DNA of 64,000 nucleotides from Tachypleus tridentatus (taxonomy: Eukaryota; Arthropoda; Merostomata; Xiphosura; Limulidae), in contig NC_134837.1 of assembly GCF_004210375.1 (NCBI RefSeq), forward strand, positions 165,457,310 through 165,521,309, written 5' to 3'. This document shows positions 34,301 through 49,300 of the stretch, one piece after another (position 1 is the stretch's first letter; every line of letters begins with the position of its first letter). Below the pieces are notes generated by a model, which worked only from the letters and a program-made list of their open reading frames with translations, was not told the origin of the DNA and made no database searches. The translations under genes were made by a program, and so were the position numbers.

Positions 34301-37300
34301 TATATTAATTTCAGCATTTCAATAGCTGGTCAGTCATGTCAGAGTTTGAAATGGTTTTCATAATATTACTTTCAACCTCAAATTTCCATAGCCAATTTCT
34401 ACAGAATTTATTCAGTTAAAGGTTTTTATTAAAAACAGTTGCTACATTTGTCAAAAACAACTTCATCTATACTTGGAAGTTTAAGTGTTCTATAAATTCC
34501 TTGTGTGTCTGCTACCAGATTATCAACTGTTCTTGTAAGCTTAGCTTCTTTTGTGAAGAATGGCACTGTAATAGTTACTGATAATTCAGCCCAACTCTGA
34601 TGTCAACAACAAAGAGCGAACCTCTTTAGTCATATTATATGTAATCCAGTGGTCTGGCAAGGGAATAAAAATCTTGTTGTCTGAACTCAAGTGACTGTCA
34701 AGAGGAACTAGACCTGTAATACATAGTTGATTGTTTCAAAACTCACTTGCTCTTTATACGTGGTTCAACATTATTTTTGACGAGCACATAATATTGTTTT
34801 TTGTGTAATCTACCAAATTAGGTTTTTCTTCCTATGGTTCATGTTTCCTAACTTGTTATAATCATTGTCACTGTTATTCTTAATTGGTGCAAGTTCTTAA
34901 TATTTATTAAAAATATTATTTTTTTCTTTTGCAATTGTGTTGAAGAATAAGATATTTAATTTACAAAGTCTTGGTCATGTACTACCAAATCAATGAGCAC
35001 TGCAGTAATTTGTTGTACCTTGGTAGTGTCATGTGTATCAGATATATTACACTGATAATAATGTTATTTGATACAATACATATGCTGTTTGTCAGGTCCA
35101 GGTCCCAGTTAAGCAGTGAATGAACTAATGTCCAAGACATGTTCACAGTTGCATATGAGTGGCTTGATTTCTAATACTTAATCTCATAGAGTGAGATAAG
35201 ACTGATTTTTAGGTAATAATCTAAAGTATGAGGTTGACTAACTTCTAAAATCTGGTCACAGTTGAGTTGTTTTAGACCATTTATATGCTCAACTCATAGT
35301 GGTTGGATTGACTTCTAAGGGGTTAGATTAGATTGCTTCTAATGACTAGATTCCAATTGAACATAAGCTGAATTATTTTTCTAGACATGATTCTAAGGGG
35401 TTGCATTAGGACTGCCTTTCAGGGCTTAGTTCTATCCAAGCATGAGTTGAACTGAATTATACCTACTGGTCTCAAATGACTTACAAGTTCACATATTTTA
35501 ATATTAAGTAGCATCAGGAATGTGAGTTCATCCTCGTTCATACTGCTAGCAATATCAGCTATGTTTGACCAAAACATTTCTCATATATAATAATATAAAC
35601 ATCCACAACAATAAAAATCTCTAAAATTAATCTGTACTGCTGGAACTATAAACAGGAACCATTAATTATGTATGCATGTCTATGTGTGTGTTTTAGCATT
35701 CATCAACTACACTTGGATGGCTTGATTACTATACTTTCTTCTATGGTAACTATAAACTGTCTGATGATGTACATGTGCTACTTTCAGCCTTTTACTAGAA
35801 GGGAGATAAAAACACTCTGAACACAGGCACATTTGCATTTTTTAATACACTTTTGGCTTTCATCATTGACAGTTGACTGACTTTATTACCATATTTCTTT
35901 TGTATGGTAATTGAAAACTGTCTGAGAGTATACATAGGACACTTTGTTTTAAGATTTTTGCAGGAAGGGAAATATACAAAAAAAACAACCCTAAAAGAGA
36001 CCACATTTCGACTTTTTAAAGACTTTTGGCTTTGAATATAAAGACATAAGTACTTAATCAGTTAAATGGGTCAATTATTACCTTCCATAAAGATGATGAA
36101 CACTATCTAACCTTATCCTTTATACAATTTTTGTTTTCTTAATGAATAATCTCAGCTAGTAAATATAAAAAAGAGAAGGCATTATACAACTTGAAAATGT
36201 CCACTACAAACACAAGATAGAGTGTCCATAAATAATTTACACACTAAATGATTATAATGACATGACAATCTGTGATTTGTGTATATGAACAGAATCATCA
36301 TTAAAACACTTGTATAACAACATCTAGTTATTGTATGAACTTCTCATATGCTATCTGCATTGTCAACAGTAATATGGGGAAAACTGGTGTTAGTTAAAAT
36401 ATATGTTCTTGCATTTACCTTGCCTCTCTTTATCTTTGTCATCTAGCTCAAAATAATTGGAGGTACAGGAATATACAAGAGCACAAATTCTTTGTATATA
36501 GCTCTTATTTTTGTCTTTCTTCTACACCAGTTCATTTTAAATAGTCGTATCAGGTATAGAAGACTGAAGGAGAGCTAAAACATTCTTCTACTTAGCTTAT
36601 CAATGTCATCTTTATCAACTAACTTAATATAAACAACATTATAAGGCAGATAAACGTGAGAAAAAAGAACAACTTCTTGTAGTTGGCTTTTACCTATATT
36701 ATCTACAGGTGTAAGGGAAAACACAAACGTTATTCTAATAAGCTTACATATCTTATTTCTTTTGTGTAGCTTATTAAAAGAAATAATATCAGATAGACAG
36801 ATATATAGTAGCATGCTAAATTTCTAATAGTTGTTCAGTTCCTCTACCTTGTCCTTGTTGTCAAGTTCACTGTATGGTATAACATCTGGTAAATAGGTAT
36901 GAAGAAGAGCACAAAAGGCGAGGCCATCATTCCAGCTGCTACTAAAATTGGTGATATCAATTCCCTGTATGCAAAAATGTAAAAGTAGAAACATGATATT
37001 GATCCTATATACAACTGGTTATTTGTACAATACATTTATAGAGATTTCTATAAAACAACTTAATATTATTTATTAAGTTTACTGTCTTAGATGGTGACAT
37101 AAAACTTATAATGTCATGAGAGTAAAGTCAGAACAGTCAATCAACTGAAAGTTAACTTTCGTTATAGATACTGATTAAAAAAACAAACATAATGGTATTA
37201 AATAAGTGAATTTCATTCTTTTACAGCCAGATAGTTTCAAGGCTGTCCTGAAGTAGAATATTGCTTCTCATCATTATTTTCTGAGACTGTTCACATGAAA

Positions 37301-40300
37301 CATATATGTGAAAATAAAATACAGAGTGAGAAGAAGGTAGTAAAAATTAAAAAAAATTGTTATATCACAATATTAATTGTAAACTAGTGAGAAACACCAA
37401 TATCAAACTATTATTACAAGAGAAGTACTAAATGGTTGAAATTAAAATATGGTAGTGAACCTAAAATATCCTATTTCTTAATTTTTAAGGGATTCTTTCA
37501 GAAAAAGCAAAAATTTCCTATATCAAACAGCAAGGTTGAGAAATCAAAACTTGTATTTTATAGTTTGTATAATTGCATAAAAGATGAAATAAACTGTTTA
37601 ACTCTTTCTTATTCGGTTCACTATTAAATACCAGCTATACTTTCCTTACATAAATATGTATGTAATAAAAAAATAATATATAAATAAAACTAGATAGATT
37701 ATTGTGACTGATTTAATAGTAATGTAAATCTTATACTCTTTTAGTCATTACATCCAAACATATTTAATGAATTTCAATTTATTATATACAAAATAAATCA
37801 CAGAAAAAAACTGGACTTGCTGATTGGAGATTCTCAGTCAATGCGGCAAAAAGAAATTCTTCAATGCCCTTTTTTATATTAACCCATAAACTACTAAATT
37901 GTTTTTATTTTATTAAATATCAGCAAATGCTGTATCATACTAGTAATTTTGCCTGTTACAGTTCACAAAAATTTAGAAAAATCATTAATAAGAAAACTAA
38001 GCAATTGGATTAATTATAATATCAGTGTTTTGTTTTATTTTTGTGACTCACAAGTTATTACCTACCAAAAATGAAAAATAACTTTTTCTGAAGTGAGCAG
38101 AAAGCTCAGAAAAATGAGCAATCTATCATATTTTGTTTAATCAAAATTCAAATCCATAATTCTGAGTTACTGACTAACTGTCAAAACTCTAAAGTTCTGC
38201 CAAATTCACCCATGAGTAACTGATAAATTAAAACTGATGCTGTATTTGACAAAGAGAAACTTGGTTCCTTTAAGCATCTGCTCAGAAAGAATTAAAAACC
38301 TACACAGCCTGCAGAAAAATTCTAAAATAAGGTTGAAATACCATTTGACTGACATACATTGTCTTTTTATATTAAGTCATATCTTTCACTTACAAAATCT
38401 GATATTTAAGTAGCTTCATTATTTCACACATACTCTATACGTTGCAGGCTTACTTTACATTCTACATAAAGCTTACAAACTTTAAGATCCTCAATAATGT
38501 CATTGCTTTAAAAGACATTCAAACAACACAAAACCATAAGAGCAGAACAACAAACAGTAATTCTAAAGTTTTACTTTAAATAGCTAAATTTGAATGAGCA
38601 AACAAAATAAAAATTTTAAAGTTGAGATATATTTAAGTGAAATTAAACTGTTTTGTATTCTAAAAGAGTAAAGAAATATTATATAAAAACTATACATAAA
38701 CAATACATTTACTTTGTATCCCATGGTCTTGTTCTGGCACCACTTAAGAAGAGCATTTCTTTTTGAACCTCCACCCTTTACTAGAGCTGATAGTGGGTCT
38801 TTTTTCTCCACCAAATCACTAAAATAATTAGCAAGCACTTTTTATAACACTAATTAATTTTAAGATTGTTTTCTTCTAAAAGTTTGGTAAGATAAAGCCT
38901 TTTTCCATAAAAGTAAGAGTTAACTCACTTACAAAACTCAAAATTTCACATATTGTCCTTTGTCTGAAGATGTATCAATACAAATCAGTGCTACCAGTCT
39001 TCAGAAAAAAATACACAAATATTAAAATACCACACAAACAACAAATTTAAAGTACATAAAACAGTCAAATGTTTGTGCAAATTACTATTGGTAGGTACCA
39101 AGTTGCACTCACTTAACCACAAAGAACTAGCCCTCAACATTACTCCTTAAATACATAAAAATAACATTGCTAATAATAACATATCACAACATGTAATACT
39201 GTTATCTGATTAATTTTGTGGTAAATGCAACAAAATTACTTTTGCATTATTTAAAGAAAAGACAGACGAAATACTGAGAAAAAAAGTTTCAACAAAAGTA
39301 TGAAAAGATAAACATATATCAACATTTTTCAGGAAACTATGAAGTGTCAGTAGAGATAAATCATGTACAAAAATGTTCTGTATGTATAACAAAATCTTTT
39401 CTGGATATATTGATCTTTTTTCACAAGTATAAAGAGATTTTCATTAAAAATGGAATTCTACAAAAGTCACAGTCAGAGCATATGCTAAATTTAAGAATCT
39501 ATAAAAACATGAGACAACAAAGAATAAAAGCACAGTTTGGAAAAAATGTAAACATAAATTAAAAATTAATCTATGAAAATTGAAGCTCAAACACACAACA
39601 ACTCAATTCTGTGAGAATTGAAGACAGAACACAGAATATAATGAGAATTTGAAAAACAAACAAATGTTAACAAAGTGAATCTACAAAAGGTAGCACACTG
39701 ATTTAGTTAAACTATTTGTGACAGCAGTGAATGAAACCTACCACTGGAAAAACATCCTACATAGAATTTCTTAAATACCAAATTAAATACACAATGACCT
39801 TCACTAAATAGTTATGCACATATTATTAATTAAAAGCAGTTAGATAATTCAGGTTTGCTAATAAAACAAAAAAATCAAACAAAAAACAATCATGGTAATA
39901 ACTGGATACAAAACTAATCCAAAATAAATTGTCTAATTAATATACAAATAAGAAATGCAAGACAATTCCAGAACATCTGAGATTAAAATTTTTGGCTGAA
40001 CATTTTTTGATGTTAAAAGTTTTCTGTTGTTGTATGGTATATGGAAGAGTGTTACTACTCAAAATTAATACTAAATTAATCTTATACTACATGTGGTCAT
40101 TAAACAAAAACAAATAGTAGGGCTAAGAACATCTACAATTATGTTAATTTTAAGAAGATTACCTATACAGAATAGCTGTTCCTGAGTTATGTATACTGTA
40201 ATATAAAGTAGATTCTTTATTAAGTACCACCTATAATTAATAGATTATTCAGATAATTTAGTCACACTTCAATTTAAGAGATTACAATCATTGAATTTTG

Positions 40301-43300
40301 AAGAATGGCCCATAGACTCACAAACAAACTGGTTTTTGTACTCAAATAATAACAACAATCATAATAAAATAGCTCCTTAAACATTCCTCTTGTGGTTCAA
40401 TTACATTTAAAGACAAAATTGAGAAGGATGTTTTAAATCAAAGAATCTAAAAGTATTTTCCAAAATGATTCTGTAAGTGAGTTGAGCAAGATATATTTCA
40501 ATTTAGTTATTTACAAGTACAAGGAACTGACTTTTTAGGCCATCATATATAGCAACCATAATCACTGCTTGAGTTGAAAATACCTATAACTGCTGTTCCT
40601 TCGAATTGGCTCTAGTTTGGTAGCCAGGATAGAGACTGGATGGTTTGGTACACATTTTAAAGATTCTGTATCTCCCAATCCTTTTGCCAAGACATTTGTT
40701 GCAGAATCTGTGAATATTATAGGGGAACCAGAAGGTTTAATAACTGGAGAGCCATCTGAAAAGGAACTCCTCTGCAATCTGCTAGTGTGACCATTAGTTT
40801 TGTTGCCACATAGAAGTGTTGCATCAGATGTCACTGACCTAAGGGAGGCTGTGCATGAAAAGAGCAAAATATGTTATCTTACATCATTGCTAGATTACTA
40901 TTTAAAATGATCCTACCTGCACTTTCAACACATTTAACAGTGCAACAACACAAGCTATAGATAATAATATTAATTCCAATCAACAACTGCACTGCAATAA
41001 CAGACATTTTCCCTCTAACTAAAATTGTATGTATATATAGAAATTGATTTAACAAAATTATTTTACAACTATGTAAAAATTATATAAAGTTATTAAAATC
41101 AAATGAATGTACGAATAATTTTAGAAATGATTATGTTTAACATATTTTTTTATCTATGGAGTTACTAGCAATTTTGAAAGTGTAATAAAATAATTTCCTT
41201 TAATTTCTACAAATGAAATTATAATTCTCAAATCAATCATATAATAAAAAAAGTAAATGTTAATATACTAGAAACTTACTTACTTACTTTAACAAATATA
41301 TCATTGGTGTTTCCAAACACAAGAGAATTAGGTGGTAGCCTGCTATCAGAAGCAATACTGTTAAGACTACTAGTAGATGAACTTCGACTACTCCCTGGTC
41401 CTAATCAGAAGTCATGATGTTTGTCAGCTAACTTTCTATAAGTTCAAGACACTTATAAAATATACTAATTTATTTAGTATGCTAGCAATAAACTTGTGGG
41501 TAGGAAAAATTGTATGTGCAAATTCTTTATCTACACATTTCTCATAAGCTAGTACCTAAGATGGTTTGCAGAAGAAAGTTAATGTTGAGGTTTCTCCTAA
41601 CCAATTAATAGAACTTCATTACATTTCAACAGATGGTGTGAGAATCTTATGCTTCTTTAGATTATTGAAACTTATTCTAAATTATATTACTTTGATTTAC
41701 CTCACCTAATCTTATAACAATGATTAAAATACAGAAACATATATAAGGAGCAATGAATCATGTTTTTGCTTATGTAAATAACTTGATGAATGAATTTGTT
41801 TAACTTAGATAAACGCATTATTGCTTCAAAATTGGATGAAGCATTACATTAGTCTTTTATTTATATGTATCCACCTAGTTTAACTTTTTAAATTTCAAAA
41901 ATGCATTACTTTAGCTTTTTATCTACATGTGTACATCTAGTTTATGTTAGATTCTTCAGTTTGTTAGTTTGCATTTTCTCTTTTTTTTAAATAATCCCCC
42001 TTATTGTATAAGAGAACTTTCCTTAATTTCCAGAATCTCTCTTACTGTTAACAAAAGTTCACATTTTCTTCACCTGAAAAGATATTTCAGGATGTTACTC
42101 ACTTCACTGCACCACTGACAGAACTTACCTGATGTTACTCATTTCACTGCACCACTGACAGAATTTACCTGATGTTACTCACTTCACTGCACCACCGACA
42201 GAATTTACCTGATGTTACTCACTTCACTGCACCACCGACAGATATTACCTAATGTTACTCACTTCACTGCACCACTGACAGAATTTACCTGATGTTACTC
42301 ACTTCACTGCACCACCGACAGATATTACCTGATGTTACTCACTTCACTGCACCACCAACAGATATTACCTGATGTTACTCACTTCACTGCACCACTGATA
42401 GAATTTACCTGATGTTACTCACTTCACTGCACCACCGACAGATATTACCTGATGTTACTCACTTCACTGCACCACCGACAGATATTACCTGATGTTACTC
42501 ACTTCACTGCACCACCGACAGATATTACCTGATGTTACTCACTTCACTGCACCACCGACAGATATTACCTGATGTTACTCACTTCACTGCACCACCGACA
42601 GATATTACCTGATGTTACTCACTTCACTGCACCACCGACAGATATTACCTGATGTTACTCACTTCACTGCACCACCGACAGATATTACCTGATGTTACTC
42701 ACTTCACTGCACCACCGACAGATATTACCTGATGTTACTCACTTCACTGCACCACCGACAGATATTACCTAATGTTACTCACTTCACTGCACCACTGACA
42801 GAATTTACCTGATGTTACTCACTTCACTGCACCACCGACAGATATTACCTGATGTTACTCACTTCACTGCACCACTGACAGAATTTACCTGATGTTACTC
42901 ACTTCACTGCACCACCGACAGATATTACCTGATGTTACTCACTTCACTGCACCACCGACAGATATTACCTGATGTTACTCACTTCACTGCACCACCGACA
43001 GAATTTACCTGATGTTACTCACTTCACTGCACCACCGACAGATATTACCTGATGTTACTCACTTCACTGCACCACCGACAGATATTACCTGATGTTACTC
43101 ACTTCACTGCACCATTGACAGATATTACCTGATATTACTTACTTTTCTGCACCACTAACAGCTATTAACTCATGCACAACTACTGTAGAAGTTTCTGCAC
43201 ATGCTACAATCCTTTAACAAATTCCCATCCCTACATTTAACTATGTGTGTAATACTAGCCTATGATAAAGCCATCATTTTGCTGTATATCTCCAGCAGCA

Positions 43301-46300
43301 GGAAGGGAACATAACCTTCAACAGAGTAATCCCCATGAACACTAGTATGTGATCATAGGCTTATTCTTGGTGAAACAACCAAGTTATAGTATAAGTGAAA
43401 AGGAAGGATGACAAACAGTGCAGAGAAGTTTCTATCTGAAATACATTTTCAGGTAAGGAAACTGTTAACTTCCAAAACTACTCGCCTCATTTCATCATCA
43501 AGAACTACAATTCTATACTGAAGATAGTCAAGAGGTTAGAGCTGAAACTTTACAGGGATGCATTCTTTTCTGAAATAGTAACAGAAAGGTAGAGTCCAGA
43601 GGTGTGACATCCATTAGACATGAGGTTGCTTAGTGAAACAGTAGCTGGGAGGAGAGTGCATCTATATCAAGTAAGAAATAGTACTTTTCCAATTATTTCT
43701 TCTTTTCTATTATGATAGAGGAATGAAGAACATAAAGAAAATCTAGTGCTGGTGGTTACCTGTTGCCACAGGTGGTGGAAGGTTAAAAACCTTTACTGTG
43801 TTTAGGGCTTAAGGTAGATGTTTCTTAAGCAAATACTTATATAAGATAGAAGCTAAAACAACAGGTGGAGGGAGGAGAAACTCTTATATGTGTCCCAAAA
43901 TAAGTTCAAGTCCCTTCTAGCTGGAAATATCCATCAGGAATTGCTTTGGAGATTTTGTAACAAGGTGTTTTGTACTACACTTCCAGGTAACACCTACCTC
44001 TAAACCTTAAATTAGTGGTGGGTCCAACTGATCTCTTTCTTTTGTTTATTTATTGTTTATTTTTCCTCCTTTTTGGTGTGTTTTGCCTTTTTTTTAAGGA
44101 ATGAATGTGTTAGCTGTAAGATCTTTAACACTGAAAAGAAGCAAGGGAGACTGGGAAATGCTGAATCTAATGGGAGGTGAAATTAAAAAGTGTTTGGTCA
44201 TACTCATCCAAAGAAGAATATGCCAGTCAGATGACCAGAAGAGCTCAACTGGTTAAAGAATGGAATAAGTCAATAGAAGGAGGTGAGCCATGGATAAAAC
44301 ATGCAATGATGGTGCCTACAAAAGGGGCAACCTGTGCAGGATAGTAATATACAGCTCCAACTGGATGTAAAATATGTGGAAATTGAACAATTATTTAATG
44401 AGGAAACAGAACACAGGGTGATAGGAGAAAAACATTCAGTCATTCTGCTAAACAATTCAGGTCTTTGGAAGAAAGAAAAGGTTGGGAAGCAAATCAACTG
44501 GTTATTAAAATATAGAGGATGAAATGATGAAGCTGTGAAAGTCTAAGTTATGATGATCAAAAGCAAGTAGAAAACAAAAACAGGTGAAAGAGAGGGAAAA
44601 GTAAAAGGTAACAAACAAAATGCATGGATAACATTGATCAGTAACTAGCAATCATCAAAATGGATGAGCCTTCAACAAAAAAAACAAAACAATAAAGCAC
44701 AGGTACTGAAATTGGGATTCTTCCTAATGATTAACATAAGAAACAACAATAGAGTATTGAAACAGCAAACTCAAAACTGACGACATCATCAGAATGATGT
44801 TAAGCAGACTGTTCCTTTTGAGAGAATGAAGGTGTCAAGAACTTCATCAACTCAATTTGAAATAAAAGCATCAGTGGAAATATGCAAGTTTGACAAAAGA
44901 GAGGAAGAGACTGTTTTGAATTAATCAAGCAGCCATGACAAAAGATTAGATTTTAAGACATGTGCCACAGATCTTTCAGAGTCCTCTGAAGGGGACATTG
45001 TGCCAAGAGAAGCTAGAATTCCTAAAAATGAGAGAACCTCTCTTGTGAAAAGAGAGGGAAGAACCTACAATGATCACACTGTTTAAGTCTGCCTCACAAG
45101 AGAATCAAGTAAAAGTCTCAGAAGATGCCTAAGAAATGAAAAATCAAAAGGGAAAGGGATTGGTAAAAGAAATAAGGAGAAACAGGAGGACTTTGAAAAA
45201 GCAGAGACAGACAATCAGAAAGAAGTTCCATGACCCAAAAATTACAGATGAAGGGAGTCTTACAAGTGTGCCAAGGGATAAGATAGGCACAGATGTTCAA
45301 AATGCAACAAATCAGTTTAAAGGAAGAGTTATCATTAAATGTCATGGTGGCCAATCCAGGGGAAAGGGAAACAAAAGATAGAAGTATTAGGACAAAAACA
45401 AGAGCTAGAGAGGGTAGTCCCATGTGACTTTTAAAGTCAAGTAGCGAACTGAGGTATCTGAGGATTGTTCGTGACAACCTCAACTCAAGATTCCAAGGAC
45501 TGGTTAAGTGAGTAAAAGGGACATAAATGAGGTCAAGAAGATAGGAAACATCCAGACTGAGAAGATTCTAAGAACAAATAATCAAGACATGGAACAAAGT
45601 AAATAAATAAATAAAAGCCACAGTGGTAAATAAATAAAAATGGGTGTCTCAATTACAACTATGAGGGTTGCAATGCAGATTAATAATGAGATAGTGAAGA
45701 GTGCAGCAGATACAACAAAGAACTAGAGTGTAAATAAGAAGAACAGATTGTTGAAGAGAAAGAAACAAGAGTACCTCAAGCAAACAAAGAGGACAAAAGA
45801 ATTTGGGGTTTAGGTAATACAGAAGGGTCAAGACCCTAAGCCATAGTAGAAGAGACACAAATATTAGGAAGATAAGTAAGACATTTGATAATATGAAGTT
45901 GGGAAAAAAAGGAAGCTCTAAATAAAATAATCAAAGAATCATTATGATGTAGAGGCAGATAAGAATGTATCTGTTCCTCATTAAGGAGATAAAAGCCAGT
46001 AGCAAAAGCATAAGGTGGAAAAACTGGCCACAAACTATACACAAGCAAAGCAGATTCTACATAAGGCAAATAATCAGAACAATGAGAGACCTGAACTGGA
46101 GAAGATATAATTAAAAGAGAATTAGCCACCTAATAGATGATAGTGAGAACATCGTTTTGGAAAAACATCAAAAGTTAAGTTATTGTTCAACATAGCTCTA
46201 TAGGATTCTGGTAGTATAACATTCATATAATATGTGTATTACCTTGCCTTGAATAGAAATCTGAAATCTGTTGCATAATAGACATTACTCTACTAAACAA

Positions 46301-49300
46301 AATAAAAAAATAAGTACTGATCTGCAAGTTCCATGAACAGATAATGTGCCTCTGGTCACCACTGACTCCAAGAAAATGCCTAAAAAGAAATGTCTGGGCA
46401 TTGGAACCTTTTTATACATTAAGTAACATAATGAAGAAATGTGGTGGCCAGAGAAAATAAAGTTGCACTCAGAAGGATAGAACAAAAGTATAAAGAAGAA
46501 AAAGTAATGTAGCATCAAACCAAGAAAGGCAGTTGAACAACACAACTAGAAACCCACAAAGAACAGAAAAATAACATGTTTGAACACAGGAAGCATCAGA
46601 AATGTCCGTACACAGTTACTTAAAAAAAAAAAAAAAGAGAGTTTACAGAGTATGAAGTTTGTGCCACCACCTTCCTACATTAAAAGGATACAACATTATA
46701 ATGATTATATCATATGCTGGTGATATACACACAGAAATGTGTAAGGGTGGGATCTGTTCAAGACTTGTGGCATGTTAAAGAAATTTTACAGCAGTTGCAC
46801 ATGAAATGAGAGCTGTCAGTTACACAGAGAAATAAATATCATTTCTGAAATTCCTATAAAATTATTATGTATCGAAATACAACATCACTGAGTGAATAAA
46901 AGAATTTTAGAATGCTTTACCACATAATGTACATGACGCTAACACCATCTCAAATGCAATTTCACCTTCAGTGATGAAGATGGCATTAGTAACCTCACAC
47001 CATAAAATTCAAAATAAACTCACCTTTAACTTGTTTGGCAGCATTCTCAATAGACTCAATAAGAGTGCGAACAGAAAGCTGGGGACCACTGCGATAATCT
47101 TGCCACTTGGCAGAGCCTAGTTGTCGTCGTGCAGCTGCCAAGTCTCGTTCTACAGAGCTAACAACAGATACATCAGAACCAGAAAGGCTATTATTAACAG
47201 CTATGTTCCTCACTGAGTTTATTTTATGCTGTGGTGGTGATGAATGTATATCTTGGTTAACCTAAAAGATGAAGTAAAAACAGTTAAAAGATTTTACTGA
47301 AATTCACATTCTTTTGCAGAAGTAATAAAAAAAAAATCTTACTATTTTAGATGTCTAAATAGTAATGCAGAGATGCCAACTATTTCAAATGACTGAGCAT
47401 ATTGATTGTAGACAGAGCCCGTACAGATATCATACAACCACTGGATACAGTTTTGAGTCATCCATGTCTGTGGATTCATCTGTGGCTAAACTGTAAACAC
47501 TGTTAGTAAGTATGCTTGAAATCATTTTGTCATCTTCACAACCCAACATTTGTACAATGGCTGTAGTTTTGGTTCTAGCACAGCCATATTTTTTTGCTTT
47601 ATCAGAGTCTGGGAACAATTTTCTGAATAGATATCTTGCATAATCAGCTACAGCTAGGGGTAAATTATAAGCAATGATGAATTGCGTGAACATCACTTCT
47701 GCATTTATGGTTTCATATTCTGAATTCTTACTCATAAATGTAATTATCTGCATCGTTTTTGTCTTCACCTCAGTCTTTTGTTGGTGAGATGCCAACTTTG
47801 TATGTCTGGAACAATCATTTATCCTGCCATGCACCACAGAAAAATCGATGTGACAAACTTTACAAAACGCATGACTGTCACTGACTTTTGATGCAATGAC
47901 TGGATATTTGCACTATACTTTTTCCTAAATTTTTGATTCACAGTTTTAGTCCTTTTAGATTTGCCAGAAACAAGACAATCTGATGAATGAGGCCTCTTTT
48001 TTCCATCTTGTGAATGATTGCATTGGTGTTTCTATGCTGCTTAGAAAATGAGAAATGATTGGCTAACAAGGACTGATACCGTAACTTTGAATTCCCCCAC
48101 GTACCCAGTATGGAGAAGCACCTCACTCAAACTATTGGTAGACATCGGAGATACAAATATTTTTTATTATTTCAAGCACAAACATGATTATTGCAAATAG
48201 CCATTTGGACTATGTCTTTTATTTATTATCAAAATTTATTTGTATCTCACTAGAAATTTTCTTTTCACTCTTTTCAAGCCCTGGGGGAACAATTTATCAC
48301 TTTATTGTAGAGGCCTATATAATATATAATAATTTGGGAGTTGCAACAAGTCATAATATCTGTCAGTATGAGCGTATAGTCGTAATGATTACGCTCAAAT
48401 CGTAATGGTTGGCATCTCTGGTAATGTGATGTTTATTTACTTTTGGCCACGCTCTGAGACTAAACACTGAACTTCTAAACAAAAAACAATTCTGATTAAA
48501 GTTATCCTTATGGACACTATAAGATTATGTTGTTGAATGTTTTAATAACTTGTCAATAATAAATATGAAGCAAAAAATACAGTATAAATACAGTATATAT
48601 ATATATATGAGAGATTTACTTCAAGTGAAGTTGTTTTATGATAAAGAATTTAAATTGAACTACAAGTACTCAAACATGGAGAGCATATATTAATAAATAA
48701 TAATTATAATATTAGATAAAACTTTTTCAAAAATAACTGTCTGAGCATTGAAGGATAAAACTAAAGCTCACTTTTAATCTCTTCAGTTCTGCTTCTAGGA
48801 ATTCTGTCTTCTCCTTCAAGAACTTATTATCTGACTCTAGTCTTTCCACTTCTAGCTGAGCTTCTGTTTTAAAGTCATTTGCAACTCTCACAGTGGTCAA
48901 AAGATCATCTTGGAATTGCTTCCACTCTTCTGTCTATTTGGTGAAAATTGTCAACCAAATAAGCTATAAATACATTCATCTTCTTTGTACAATATAATTT
49001 TTCCACCATATACTAAGTGTTATCCTAAAACATTTTACATTTAAATCATGGGAATAATAATAAGTATTTTTTTCCTTGCTTCTAAAATGTGGCATGTTTA
49101 AGATAAAAAAAATATTATTACCAATCTGTATTTTTTCTGAGCATTCAAGGTGATCACTGAATAAATATCAGTATTTTTTTGTACTATACCCTGTACAAGT
49201 GTAGGAAAGTGCAGTTCTAAAATAATATACAATATAAGCATAAATAAAACAATTTTATGGCAGTAATATCCCATGCTTATGTAAATAAATCTCAAGTCTT

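Larger units (their letters stand above)
33416..36847 (-). other. SPECC1L intron with old repeats
   Basis: Holds the degenerate repeats at 35095-35480 and the two-copy duplication at 35690-36030. The rest is AT-rich without recognised features. Confidence 0.7.

Noticed and set aside
45118..45483. Opposed open frames on both strands (121 and 81 codons)
   Set aside because: No known motif; explained by purine-rich composition inside the second DIRS-like element.
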